Assembly (NCBI GenBank): GCA_051294375.1
Contig: CM119268.1
Location: forward strand, 3,128,703 to 3,192,702
Direction: 5' to 3'
Origin: Paraspadella gotoi
Lineage: Eukaryota > Chaetognatha
DNA: 64,000 nt
Of this stretch, positions 22,499-34,577 are shown piece after piece. Within the stretch, counting starts at the first letter, position 1. Every line of letters starts with the position of its first letter. The position numbers and the translations under genes were made by a program. Under the pieces are notes generated by a model. The model did no database searches and was not told the DNA's origin. It worked only from the letters and a program-made list of their open reading frames with translations.

Positions 22499-22915
22499 NN
22501 NNNNNNNNNNNNNNNNNNNNNNNNNNNNNNNNNNNNNNNNNNNNNNNNNNNNNNNNNNNNNNNNNNNNNNNNNNNNNNNNNNNNNNNNNNNNNNNNNNNN
22601 NNNNNNNNNNNNNNNNNNNNNNNNNNNNNNNNNNNNNNNNNNNNNNNNNNNNNNNNNNNNNNNNNNNNNNNNNNNNNNNNNNNNNNNNNNNNNNNNNNNN
22701 NNNNNNNNNNNNNNNNNNNNNNNNNNNNNNNNNNNNNNNNNNNNNNNNNNNNNNNNNNNNNNNNNNNNNNNNNNNNNNNNNNNNNNNNNNNNNNNNNNNN
22801 NNNNNNNNNNNNNNNNNNNNNNNNNNNNNNNNNNNNNNNNNNNNNNNNNNNNNNNNNNNNNNNNNNNNNNNNNNNNNNNNNNNNNNNNNNNNNNNNNNNN
22901 NNNNNNNNNNNNNNN
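22499..22915. other. Assembly gap (417 N)
   Basis: Lies inside copy A. In copy B the equivalent interval is sequenced, from about 30230 to 30580. It holds an ACTGACTGACTGA run, a GA array at about 30348-30384 and a TC array at 30512-30585. Opposed dinucleotide arrays explain the failure to assemble. Confidence 0.93.
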
Positions 22916-23039
22916 CTCTCTCTCTCCCTCTCGCTCCCTTTCTCTAACGCAAGAAACGAAGGGAGACTCGTAATCGCTCTTGATGAGCCTCTGGTAATCA
23001 AGCTTGCCGTCGTCGACGTCGTCGTCGTCGTCGTCGTCG

Positions 23040-23064
23040 NNNNNNNNNNNNNNNNNNNNNNNNN
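23040..23064. other. Assembly gap (25 N) between the two 7-kb copies
   Basis: Separates the end of copy A (a GTC array) from the start of copy B. Confidence 0.95.
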
Positions 23065-23889
23065 CTGAGAGTATGCCCTTTCCTTGATAATCTTCCAATG
23101 ATCACTTTGTAGCGAACAATGCTGAGCGTACCAGACCACGATGGCTTTACGATGCATAGACTAAGAAAAAATCTGAAAACTAATTAAACTTTGCTGAGTT
23201 TTTCACGTGTGGTTTTTACTGCATCACTCACGCTACCCTATAAATTTTGCCCCTAATTATCTTAATTGAACAATTTCAACATGTGTAAAAGTCATGTAAG
23301 CATTATATATTTGAATGCTGTTTTGAAAGAATTGAAAGTAATATTGACTAATATTGATGCTTGGTCCGTCTCATGGTCTTGTGAATGGTTGAATTCCTTT
23401 GGGGGCGTTTGGGCACGGTTTGGTTCTGGATGCAGCATATTCAAAGAAATTAACTTGTCTTGTGCTATTCAAGACACTTTTTCTGCGGATTTTGCTACTA
23501 GAGCCATTTAATTCTGATTGTAGTCAGATTCGTTATGATTAGAATTTCTTATCATAACGAGAACTCAATCGTTTCCCAATTTTTTTAAATTTCTTTACAC
23601 TTCAAGCAATTTTGCCAACTTACGTCGCCTTTTTCTTCCACAGACATTTACTCACCTTTTCGGTCCCATTTAACTCACCGAACTAAAACCTTCTAACCTC
23701 TCGCGTCACTCTAAAATTCTCACCCCTGCCCTATCATCTCGCCTCTTTACGATCTATCATAAACTCTCCGTCATCACATCCTCCCTCCTCTTCTCCCCTT
23801 TCCGCCCATCATTGGAAGCCTCATCATCCTCCTCCTTTGTAAGCCGTGATATCGAGTCGTATTAAGGCCCCCGACTCCGGCCTAGTGAC

Positions 23890-23973
23890 GGAGAGAGAGA
23901 GAGAGGAGAGGAGAGAGAGAGAGAGAGAGAGAAGAGAGAGAGATGAGAGAGAAAGAGAGAGAGAGAGAGAGAC
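23890..23973 (+). repeat. (GA)n array inside copy B
   Basis: Counterpart of 16855-16938. Confidence 0.88.
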
Positions 23974-24289
23974 GCCGACGCGATGAACTTCCTCTTTTTA
24001 TGTTCGATGTTCAGCATCTCTTCGAAGTTTTTGTGTGTGAGTGAATTCTGAAGAGCGAGCGGGACTTTCTCTCTTCTAGTTTTTGTGTGTGTGTTGGGAG
24101 TTGTGAACGAAGCGAAGAACCGTGGGGGAGGGCCCGCTGTTCGTGGAAAGGGCGCTCTGGAGAGGAGGGTTCATGAATTCGGGTGAACGCTCTTCAGGAA
24201 GGCCTTACGTGAGGTGTTGAATAAACTACAGAGAGAGAGAGAACGAGAGAGAGAGAGAGAGAGAGAAGGAGAGAGAGTAGCAATTATAT

Positions 24290-27200
24290 TTTTGTGATTT
24301 CTTGAATTATTCAAGTGGGCTAAGGCGCAAAATAAAAAACAATAGGCCATAAAAAAGCACTTTATTATACAGCTTATAAGGTATACAAATTTTAGAGCAT
24401 TTCATCAGTAGAATCTTTCACAATTTACAATTTATGCATGTATTATTTCTTTGTAAAATACCATCCCATCCCCAACTACCGGTTTCGAATAGGCTGAAAG
24501 TGTTTGTTCTGAATAACGTATTAGAATTAAATATGATTAATAGCATCGTTCAAATAGGTGATCTTCATGCAGATAATTCTTTGTTCAATCTCGTACAGGC
24601 AAAAGTTTTTAACCAACTATGTCAGGCGAATAATGGTATTTGGCCGCCGGCATCTAATGTGGCAGACATAGCGAAGGATGATAGGTAAAATTTCTGAAAA
24701 ATACGAATGCTCTTAATTTAAAGCAGATAATCAAATGTTCCCCATCCGATGTGGGATGAATTACCAAGCAAGACACAAGCAAACAAGGAGACTGGAGTAT
24801 AAAAATTAGAGGAACTATAAAGACTTGATGATAGGTGTGATGAACTAAACGAATATTATTCCCAGTTACAAAACGGAAAGTCTATTGATTGGCAAGAATT
24901 TTAACATTTTGCTTTTTATAAATAAATCAAATTAACTGTGAAATGTCCAAAGTAGTTTGTTTTAAATCATATATAACACCTAAACTTAAACTTTACGTTG
25001 CTCAGACACACTGGAAAATTTTTCTACCCAAAAAATAATGTGTAACACTTGAACGCCAAAAGTTAAAAAAGATTAAAAACTTCGTGTAAGTAACTACTAG
25101 CGTTAGATTTATCTGACAAACGGATTAGAAACGCAGCATTTCGACACCATCTCTATTCTGAGTAATTGAAGTGTTCCGTGTGGAAAAGCCTCTATTTCTG
25201 CATATATGCGGATCTTTAGATGAAGCCCCCACCAAGCTGAGGTCGTCTGCAATATTGTGCAGCACATCTCAAAAACATTCAAAAGAGCACACGACTTGAA
25301 ATGCAGGTCTTGATCGAGGAGTAAATTTGGATTCTGGATCTTGATTATGAATCGGGATTAACAGTAGAATGATGAATGATGGTAATGCTTATGGCCTTGG
25401 GGCAAGAAAAGGTAGGTCACGCGACCGTAAAGAGCCAAATAATCAGTACGTCCGTGGAGATCCACGACACGAAATCATAACTCTCCGTGATTGCCACCTC
25501 GACTGAACCGACGCAGAAGCTCTATTAGTTAAAAGGAGTGTAGACGAAGACGAATCATATCTGTTAGACTGAGTCCCAGACCTCTAATTTACCTGTTAAT
25601 CGACAGTCCCATCATGCCAGATGTATATCACAAAGGAGGCTTTTGCTGTACATCGAGAGTGACAAGTGATGGTTGAGCCTCTGGCGTTTAAAAAGCATCT
25701 GTGGGAGTCTTCAATTAATGCGAGACAATGTTTTTTCAAGAGGGCAGATCGCCCTTTTCCGGATATCCTGATTGAAGATGTTTCTTGCACCTGCCAGCTC
25801 TTCTTACATCGTAATTAGTCGACGGAAGAATTAAAGCCTTTTCAAAGAAGTGTTCCCGAAGAACAGACAGAACAGCGCACTACACTGGGTCCGCATCAAT
25901 TTCTGGGAGTTGAGCCTCCTCTTTACCACTTTTATGGAATCATAGCGAAATCTAGAGCGCAGTTTTCCACACATCTCTGGGGAAAGTTACACAAACGAAA
26001 AAGACGGTCAATACTCATATGTTGCAGTATAATGGTTAGCAAACTTCACAGCTTATATCTAGTCCGGCAAACTTACGAAAGCCATGAGATGGTTTAACAA
26101 TAATGCGCATGTACCCGCAGCTGCAGATCTTATCTTAATAGTGTTTTGTTAATATTCAACGTTAGGTTTTGCATAGACGAAAGCACTTTGAATAAAGAAT
26201 TCAAGGTCAGGGTCATAATTTTCCTTTTGATTGTGCTGGGTACAGAGTGTGCATGAACTCTGCGTGGCGACACGAATTTTTTATTTTATTTTCTAGCCCA
26301 GTCTTCTTTTTCTTTGGTGAACCCGGTGAGGTGCTAACATACCCTTCTACCACTTTTCCTGGCCAAAACTTCGAAGTTAGCAAGGCAATTGTCCTCTGCT
26401 ACTGACTAGGAGCGTCATCGGACAGCAGAAGTAGCATTGGCCATGCTGGTGGACGAACGTAGAGAAATAGATAGATGGGTTAATATTATTGATCATGTTC
26501 GCGCATTCATTTTGTTCAGAGCGGATCGTATCTTTCACCCGCAAAGTCATCTCTTTTTATAACGTATCACTTTACTTGTGTAGTGTTCCGCTAAATCATC
26601 GTTTGACTTTGGCATATTTTAACTGATCCTGGAGCGGCAGAATGATATTATGAAAAGACTTCCCATTTTTGATGTAAAGGAAGGCAGTTAGGATAGTCGT
26701 GAAAGAAGACGCATTTTTTCTGGTAATTTGTCAATTTTGATCTTCTCAAACGGACATTCTTGCTATCTCCTTTTGACAAGGTTTTTGGTGTGATTATGTT
26801 CTATTTTCGGATAGGTGCACATGTTTGGGTTGGAAAGTCGAACGGTGGGGTTTATTATGTACGACAGTACTCTCTTTGATGTTATAAAGAATTAATGATA
26901 AGGCTGTTGAAACAGTTTCAATCTTTTTATCTAATTCATGGTATTTAGAATCACGGATCGTTTATAACAGTGAAGTTTTCATTTTTAATGGTTTGATGTG
27001 CGCGCGAAACTTTATTTCCATCGTAGTTTAGAAGTAGCTTGTGTGTTATAAATATTTAAAGGTAAAGTCGTAAGAATGGCAAGCTATCTGATCCTAGCGT
27101 CATCATAGGACCGACGAGGATTCAATCTTTGTGAACAGATGCACTGGATCGTGACCGGTCGTTAAGACGATATCCCAAGACAAGTTTGCTTCATCCATTT

Positions 27201-29660
27201 GACTCTACATAATGTGATGTCAGGAGAAAATCTCCATGTACCGACGAATAATTTGTATTAGAGATATAAGAGATAACAGATCTTCACGCTTGTGTGTGTC
27301 GAATCTCCCTAACCTAAGCTAAAGTATGTGAAGGAATTCAGATCTCCATGGCAAAGATGTAGGGAGATACTTCGGTTTATTTGATATTTTCAGGCATAAC
27401 GAATAAAAATATTTTCACGAATCAATTAGCAAGCTGGGTGATTGTATACGCGGTTCCAATATGCAATACTTTCTACTCTATTTTAGTAAGGAATTTCACA
27501 GAATAAACTTTCTTCTTGCTCTGTATCGGATTTAAGATGCCAGAGGCTGGTATATGTTTGGGACCTGCAGATCATTACTCGCGCCCAGCATTGAAATTTT
27601 GATTCTGTTTTAAAATACTCTTAAAATTTTTTAGAAAACAAAATATGTCTCCTTGTTTGCTTCTCACACTCAAATTGCGATATTAAAAAAAAAGATGGTA
27701 GTAATATTTATAAAACTTACAAGATTTTGTATATCCTATATAAGCCGTTTTGGTGAACCATTTGTGTCTCTTGTTTAAGATTGCAAGCAGGCAGACTTTG
27801 AGGCTACCATTCCATTAGTTAGTAACTTTTGCCTTGTTTAACGTGTCGGTTTTGGACGTAAGTCAATGGCGTTGTGTGGCCTAACTGATTGGCAACACAC
27901 CCCTGTCTGGATCTTAGCGTCGTTATTGGAATTGTTCATCGTAGTAGAATTGGAGAAAACAGTTGAGACGGCTCCCAGTCTCTCCGCCAGGCGTCACCAG
28001 TGCCACCATTAATCCTGTCTGTGTGTTCTGAAAGGGGTTTGGTAAGTGATTTGTTTCCTCTGGCAGGGTTTCAGCAGTGAGATATGTTTGTCTCCTCTCT
28101 TGCAGGTTAAGTCGGCTGTATTGCTGTTGGTTTTGCGCAAGCGTGATTGACAGACAAATTTTTCACTGCAGGCTGTTACGGGAATAGATCAGCTTTGATA
28201 TATTCTGAATCGTAGCTTTAAGTAATACCAAGATTTTTCAAACAAAACAGATAATGCCTTGAACGACTGACTCTTAATTTGCAGTCGCTGTTGTGGAAAA
28301 AGAGTGGCAGGCTGTAAAGAGTTTTTGGTGAGATGGCATAGGTAACACCTTTTTGTAGAGAAGGCTTATTCTCTTTTGACGACAAGCTTCTTGAAGTTTG
28401 GACACATGACTTAGAATTGCCTGCCATGTCTTCGGTCACATGTTTGCCATCACTTTACAGTCTTCAATAGTTTTTTTTGACACGTTTTGTGAGAATGATT
28501 TTCAGACCACATCTTGAGACAGACTGCCGCTCTGAATGGAACACGAGCGGAGGGAAGCCATGACCAAAAGATTTGACATGTTAAAAGACACGTAATGCAC
28601 ACGATTAGGGCTAGTAATGTAATATGACATTCGTGGAGCTTTCCCATGAAAAATGTGGAAAATACATTTTTTGCAAGAAGTGGTCCTCCTTTTTCTTCCG
28701 TTAGTAGATGTAGAGTGACTTCACCATTCCAGGATGGTTTTCCTGACCCGTCCATGTATTAATCGTTATTACACCAGGATGCTTGCGTCGTGACAACCTC
28801 TTACGTTGAGAATAGGCCGTGTTTATGTTCGTCGTCTATTGTGATTGTTCAGTGATCAATCGCCCTCGGAGATTAAGACGAAGTGTGAGACAGTGTTTGG
28901 AGTATTGATTTCTGGAAGTGATATGTATATGTGTCGCATGAATCCAGTGTTTCTGGTTTTTAGCAAGAAGTTGTAGCCTCTAATCCACCGTTCCCCTGCA
29001 TGTTATATGAATCGACCTGGCTTTTGTAATTTTAGAGCCGTTTTCAACTCTCTTCAGCAGCCTTAAAAGCGTCCGTCGCTTACAATTAACGGGATGATGA
29101 AGTTCTGGGGCCTGTGAATTTCTAAATTTCAGGTGGGAGATCGGGACTGAGCATTAAACACTTCTTACGGACTTAGTTTGGCTTGAGTGTACCATTTGCT
29201 GGTTTATTCGTTGAGCAATTTTGTGAATCGTTTGCCAAATTTGAAAATTTAATAACAGAGATAGAGCCTTTTTGTTTGGATCTGCTCCAACTTGTTCGCA
29301 ATTACCATACTATGTAATTTGAATGTAATAAACATTTTTACCAACACGCTTCTTTAACTATTACCTTGTAAGCCCGGAAATGCACTTATCAATTTTTTCT
29401 TGGCGGGCGTGGAAGTATCGTAAAATTTCAGGTTCTTGATTCTTCACGTTATTTCGGTCACATGCAGGTGTTTTCTTTTCCCGCATTTTAAGTATGTTCT
29501 TCGGCGAGTTGAATTGACTTGGAATTCTGTTGCGCTTGTTGGCCATTTCGATCCCTTTTTCTCTGAAGAAGTTAAGGTCATTGATTTATCGGTGTTGATC
29601 AATATAGACTTAGAATTTTCTATATACCCGAGTGTAGTACTTGTATTAATTGAAGATTAG
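24290..29660 (-). mobile_element. Jockey-like LINE, copy B (heavily indel-damaged)
   Basis: Same element as 17240-21970. Recognisable pieces include EDSHRCF of the polymerase region on the minus strand near 25700 and the ORF1 knuckle region at about 28400-28570. The YADD site near 25240 is disrupted by an extra base relative to copy A. No long frame survives. It adds no independent insertion if the duplication is an assembly artefact. Confidence 0.75.
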
Positions 29661-30329
29661 ATTAGATTGTATAGCTTTCACAGCTGGGCCTCAAGCCCCA
29701 TTTCGAAAAAGACAGATTATTTAAAGATGTTGAGAAATATGATTCTTATTTTCCGAGGGAAAAGTTGAAGCAAAAAACATCAGAAAAATGTACGGAGCAT
29801 CACGTCCTGATCGGTTCTGGTGGTCACACGGAGAGAGAGAGGAGAGAGAGATTGTTATAGACTACCTGAGACGGTGTAGAGCCAAATCAGGGTACAGTTC
29901 TCGGTATCAACCACCTAGACTCGCAGTATAAAGTCGAGAAAAATCCCTTAAACCAATGAGCGTTCGAGACGCTTCGGAAGTTCACTACCCGGGGTACGAT
30001 CTCGCGGAAGGGAAGCTTCAGCTACCAGTGGGCTGCGGCTCTCTCGCTCGGTATGAATGCGTTTCAAAGGTGGTGAGGATCATGATAGGGCAGCTGACTT
30101 CTCGGTTCGCCGGACAGGAAGAGAGTGAGAAAAAGAGGGAGGGGGAGAAAGAGCAGTAGGACGGAGGAGGAGAGGAGAAGGAGGATGGAGGGAAGGGGAG
30201 ACACAGAGGACATAATGAGGGAGCAGGTCATAAAGGGACTGACTGACTGATTATGAATGAGATTAAAGAAAGGAAGAGAGAAAGAAAGAGGAATGAGAGA
30301 GAAAGCAGGGCAGGGGGAGAGAAGGGAGG

Positions 30330-30341
30330 GTCAAGGATAGA

Positions 30342-30384
<43 letters not shown>
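30330..30384 (+). repeat. (GA)n microsatellite
   Basis: GA array in copy B, equivalent to sequence hidden in the 417-N gap of copy A. Confidence 0.93.
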
Positions 30385-30388
<4 letters not shown>

Positions 30389-30508
30389 AATGGTTGAGAG
30401 ATTAAGAGAATTGAAACATATTCGACGAATCAGTGACGAGGGTTGGGCAAACTATAAGGCTTGCCAACAAAAAGAGCAAAGATAGAAAAGAAGACTGAAG
30501 GAATTCAA

Positions 30509-30511
<3 letters not shown>

Positions 30512-30587
<76 letters not shown>

Positions 30588-30602
30588 CTTTCTCTCTCTC
30601 TC
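30512..30602 (+). repeat. (TC)n microsatellite
   Basis: CT array following the GA array by about 130 bases. The opposed pair could fold back on itself. Confidence 0.93.
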
Positions 30603-30683
30603 CCTCTCGCTCCCTTTTCTCTAACGCAAGAAACGAAGGAGACTCGTATATCGCTCTGATGAGCCTGCTGGTAATCAAGCTTG

Positions 30684-30718
30684 CCGTCGTCGACGTCGTC
30701 GTCGTCGTCGTCGTCGTT
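30684..30718 (+). repeat. (GTC)n microsatellite
   Basis: About eleven GTC triplets. It marks the right edge of copy B and corresponds to 23005-23039 at the right edge of copy A. Confidence 0.92.
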
Positions 30719-31275
30719 AGCGCCACCTCTTCACATTAGTCGAAAGAAGATATGCTTGCCGATGCTTGCTTGATGCGTTGCCTCTTGTCCGTTTCCAAGG
30801 GGGCGGGGTGAGGGGGGGGGCGTAACGATGAGAGGGAGGCGGAAAGGGGAGGACAATGGGGTGGACCTGAGGATACCTGCTCAGGCTGAGATAAAAAAAA
30901 ACTTTAGAATTGAATTTTAACATACAGAGGAAAAGCCAATGTCATATATAAGATTTTTACAATCGGATCATCGACACGGGCTCGTTTCCCGATGGCAGGA
31001 AGCCTCTCTTCTCATTGGTCCGTTTCGATGATGATTCGTCCGATCTGAGTGTCCTCTGCGGATTTCATCCGAGTCGCGGATTCGATTCCATTCTAGGTTC
31101 CGATTCCATCTTGGATGATATATATAAATTTTATATACGTATTTTAAATACGTTTTGAGACTTGAATTCGACCACTTCTTTTTTAGTCCGTTCCATAATA
31201 TTTTACAATATCTTATTTTCAAAAAATGAAAGCCACGTAATGTGACAAATTTCCATACAAAATGGCGGATTTTCA

Positions 31276-31301
31276 AAAAAAAGAAAGAAAGAGAGAAAGA
31301 G

Positions 31302-31348
<47 letters not shown>

Positions 31349-31362
31349 AATAAAGAAAGAAA
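31276..31362 (+). repeat. (GAAA)n microsatellite
   Basis: GAAA tetranucleotide array, read as Lys/Glu/Arg on plus and Ser/Phe/Leu on minus. Confidence 0.93.
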
Positions 31363-31651
31363 GGAATTGAATCGCTTCCTTTTCACGTTGTCTCTTGATA
31401 TCACGTGTTTATGCTTGACACAGAATTTCCATATTTCAATGCAAAAGTAGAATAAGAAGGAGGAGACAGATGACGACGACGACGACGACGACGATGATGA
31501 TGACGTGGAAAACAATGACGGTGACAACGATGCCGATGACGTAAAATAAAAAACGATCTAAGACGACAAAGACATACAATAGAACTACATCAGTGACCTA
31601 CCAATATGAAATAATCAAAATAATAATATTTTGTGCAATTTCAACAGGAAA

Positions 31652-31722
31652 GAACGACGACGACGACGATGACGACGATGACGACGACGACGACGACGAC
31701 GACGACGATAACGACGAAGATG
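31652..31722 (+). repeat. (GAC)n microsatellite
   Basis: GAC/GAT triplets giving an Asp run on the plus strand. A related shorter array lies at 31468-31505. Confidence 0.92.
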
Positions 31723-31794
31723 CTGACGTCAAGCCTAAGATTGAACGAAACGAAACGTTAGACCACTCGAAGAAATAAAATGTAAGTCGAAGGA

Positions 31795-32030
31795 AGAAGA
31801 ATATGAAAATATAAAGGAAACAAAGAGGAAAAGAGAAGGAGAGGAAGAAAATAGTGGAAGAAGGAGAGAAAAAAAAGATAAAGAATATTTGGAAGAAGGA
31901 GAGAAAGAAAATAAAAAGAATGAGGAGAAGGGGAGAAAGAAAATAAAAAAAGAATATGTGGAAGAAGGAGAGAAAGAAAATAAAAAGAAGACGAAAAAGA
32001 AGAAGAAAAAGAAGAAGAAAGGCATCATCA
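31795..32030 (+). repeat. Purine-rich minisatellite
   Basis: Degenerate units of about 38-42 bases containing TGGAAGAAGGAGAGAAAGAAAAT, repeated at least four times. The Phe/Ser-rich minus-strand frame of 153 residues is a repeat translation. Confidence 0.8.
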
Positions 32031-32129
32031 AAGGTGAGGAATGACGTCATTATCTCCACTTCTTCATTTTTTTTTCTCGATCAGCATCGTCGCTATAATC
32101 GTCGTCTTTGACGTCGCTCTTGTAATTTC

Positions 32130-32500
32130 GTTGTAATGTTTGGATCACAAACATTTCCTTTAATTTATATATGAATTTTTAAAAAAAATTTATTATATTT
32201 TAGTTATGTTATTGACTACATAAATTTACGAAAGTAAGAAGACGATGGGGATTCCAATTGACCTTTATTGACTTTTACAACATGCGTTCTAATATGAATG
32301 TTAAATATTGAATCTATACTATTTTTTGTTAATGTAATTAGCGTATTGATGCAAGCTTGATAAAACTATCTTAAAAGATAACCTCGATTTTAAATTTTAT
32401 ACTGTTTATTATTTCTAACTAATATTTATTCTTCGCGCTCTTTTTTTTACGAATATTTAATTAAAAAAAAGAATAACAAAAAAAGGAACAATAAAAACAA
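32130..32500. other. AT-rich gene-free stretch
   Basis: No coherent frame, no RNA and no transposon motif seen. Confidence 0.55.
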
Positions 32501-32529
32501 CGCAGCGTCAGATGCATTCGCGAACGTCG

Positions 32530-32590
32530 CCACCTGCATCGTTGCCTCGACACCTGCATCGTTGCTTCGACACCTGCATTCCTTTCTCCT
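32530..32590 (+). repeat. 20-bp minisatellite, 3 copies
   Basis: Unit CACCTGCATCGTTGCCTCGA, with the third copy partial. It sits just before a long purine tract. Confidence 0.85.
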
Positions 32591-32635
32591 TTTTGCCTCT
32601 CGAGATCCCGACGGCGAATTTCAGATCGATTCCAT

Positions 32636-33150
32636 TCGAGAGAAGAGAGGGGAAGGAAAGAGAAAAAAGGAGGAAGGAGGAAAAAAAAGGAAAAAAGAGG
32701 AAAAAGTAAAAAGGAGGAAAAAATAGGAAAGAGTAAAAATGGGAAAAAAGGAGAAAAGAGAGAAGAAAAGATAAAATCACGATATGAAAAAAAAATGGGG
32801 GAGGAAAGTAGGAAAGACAAAGAGAAAAAGAGAAAAAGAGAAGAAAATGATAAATAAAGAAAGAAGTAACAAGGAAAATGAAAGTAATGAGCGAAAAGAT
32901 AAAAAAATTAAAAAATGGAAAAAATGAACAAAAAAGGAAACGATGAAAAGAAAGAAAAAGCTAGAAAATGAGATAAATGAAATAAAAGAAACAAAAAGAA
33001 AAAACCGGAAAAAGAAAAAAGGGAAAATAAGGAAAAAAACTAAAAAAAAGGAAAGTAAGGAAAAAAAAAATAAGAAAAAAAACCTAAAAAAAGGAAAATA
33101 AGGAAAAAAAAAGAAAAAAAGGAAAATAAGGAAAAAACTAAAAAAAAAAG
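32636..33150 (+). repeat. Long polypurine tract, about 500 bp
   Basis: GGAAAAAA-type and GAAAATAAGG-type units without a fixed period. The minus-strand frame of 194 residues is almost only Phe/Ser/Leu/Ile and is not a gene. The last 110 bases resemble, in reverse complement, the T-rich run at 33911-34050. Confidence 0.85.
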
Positions 33151-33235
33151 TCCGTCGTAACGACAACAACGACAACAAAAAAGACGACGACGAAAATGCG
33201 ATTTTTGTATGAAAACACGATGACGACAGCGACGA
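33150..33235 (+). repeat. Inverted repeat, left arm (partner 34076-34161)
   Basis: These 86 bases match the reverse complement of 34076-34161 with two one-base indels. The right arm starts exactly at the edge of a 25-N gap. See the findings for the order problem that suggests mis-scaffolding. Confidence 0.88.
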
Positions 33236-33352
33236 CGATGACGATGAAAGAATGACAACGACGATGACGACGACGATAACGATGACGAATGACGATGACG
33301 ATGACGACGACGAACGACGACGACGACGATGCACGATGACAATGACGACGAC
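33176..33352 (+). repeat. (GAC)n-rich degenerate tract
   Basis: GACGAC and GACGATGAC units. Six-frame openness here is due to the trinucleotide. Confidence 0.85.
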
Positions 33353-33404
33353 CGTGCCCATCTTTAACGAATAATTCGCCGCCCATGTCCTTCGTGCATG
33401 TAAA

Positions 33405-33463
33405 TCAGAAGAGAGAGAGGAGAGGAGAGAGAGAGAAGGAGCAGAGAGAGGAGAGAGAGAGAG

Positions 33464-33496
<33 letters not shown>
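33405..33496 (+). repeat. (GA)n microsatellite, interrupted
   Basis: GA array with AGGAG breaks. Another of about 60 bases lies at 33763-33822. Confidence 0.9.
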
Positions 33497-33762
33497 CTGG
33501 GAAAGTGATTCTTTTCAATCTTTTCAGATGTACTGGTTTTCATGATTTCTTTAAGTTAAACTTGACTTTTAGGTACATACCTTACAACGTCAGGTAACGC
33601 AAAAGAGAAGCATAAAGCTCGTGTCTTAAGCAGACTACCAAGCACGCACCAAGAAGGCTACCAAGCACGGACGCACGCGCAAGCATTTCCCGACTCCCAG
33701 ACGGGCGCGCGTGTTGGCGGAACGGGAGGACCGTCAAGGTCAGGACTAAATCACCGCCAGGG

Positions 33763-33804
<42 letters not shown>

Positions 33805-34050
33805 TAGAGAGAGAGAGAGAGGGTGAAAACAAAAAAAAAATTCCAAAGAGAACCCGGGTTGTAATGCGTCGGTGAGGAGGAGAAAAGAACCGATTCCTCC
33901 TCGGATGATTTTGCTTTTTTTTTTAGTTTTTTTCTTATTTTCGTTTTTTTTTAGTTTTTTTTCCTTATTTCCTTTTTTTTAGGTTTTTTTATTATTTTTT
34001 TTTTTTTTCTATTTCCTTTTTTTTTTATAGTTTTTTTCCTTATTTTTTCC

Positions 34051-34075
34051 NNNNNNNNNNNNNNNNNNNNNNNNN
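34051..34075. other. Assembly gap (25 N)
   Basis: Separates a T-rich run from the right arm of the 86-bp inverted repeat. Confidence 0.95.
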
Positions 34076-34161
34076 TCGTCGCTGTCGTCATCGTCGTTTT
34101 CATACAAAATCGCATTTTCGTCGTCGTCTTTTTTGTTGTCGTTGTTGTCGTTACGACGGAC
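34076..34161 (-). repeat. Inverted repeat, right arm
   Basis: Reverse complement of 33150-33235 with two one-base indels. Confidence 0.88.
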
Positions 34162-34577
34162 TTTCACTTCGAATGTCACAAATTTGATTTTCACAAGGAC
34201 CACGATGACTCGCAAGTTTTCATCTTTATAGCTTCGTACTACTTAGGCGAATCACTAAATGTTTGTATTTAATTTTAGCGGCGGAAAATTAGATTAAAAA
34301 AAAAGGAAAAAAGTAAAACTTGAAACTTTTTCAAAAGTTCGAACTTAATATTTTAATATTAAAAAAGCGGAAAAAAAGGGGAAAAATTGATATTGGAAAA
34401 TCGATCGCTTTTTTTTTAACGAGAAATAAATTCGTCGAGGGAAAAAGAAAAAAATTTTGGAGAGAGAATCTCTTTCGTTTCCGCAATTTTCTCGCTTTAT
34501 TCTTGCTTTTTTTTCGCGCTTTTTTCTCGCTTCTTTTCTCGCTAGTCTCGAGAGAAATTTGCTCTCTCTTCTTCTCT

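Larger units (their letters stand above)
16071..23039 (+). repeat. 7-kb segmental direct duplication, copy A
   Basis: The whole interval recurs in the same order and orientation at 23075-30719. Landmarks match throughout: TTCCAATGATCACTTTG, the GA/TC arrays, the LINE, the GGAGG tract and the final GTC array. Copy A contains a 417-N gap, ends at a 25-N gap, and is shorter than copy B. The differences are dominated by single-base indels. See copy B for the interpretation. Confidence 0.93.
23075..30719 (+). repeat. 7-kb segmental direct duplication, copy B (insertion-rich)
   Basis: Same content and order as 16071-23039, but roughly 10 percent longer. Extra single bases and dinucleotides are scattered throughout, and the density of insertions rises from about 25 kb onward. 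Real divergence usually gives substitutions. An excess of short insertions resembles uncorrected long-read sequence placed next to the consensus of the same locus. A genuine recent tandem duplication remains possible. Confidence 0.92.

Noticed and set aside
22241-23098. Frames of 196-285 residues
   Set aside because: They are held open by N bases in the gap.
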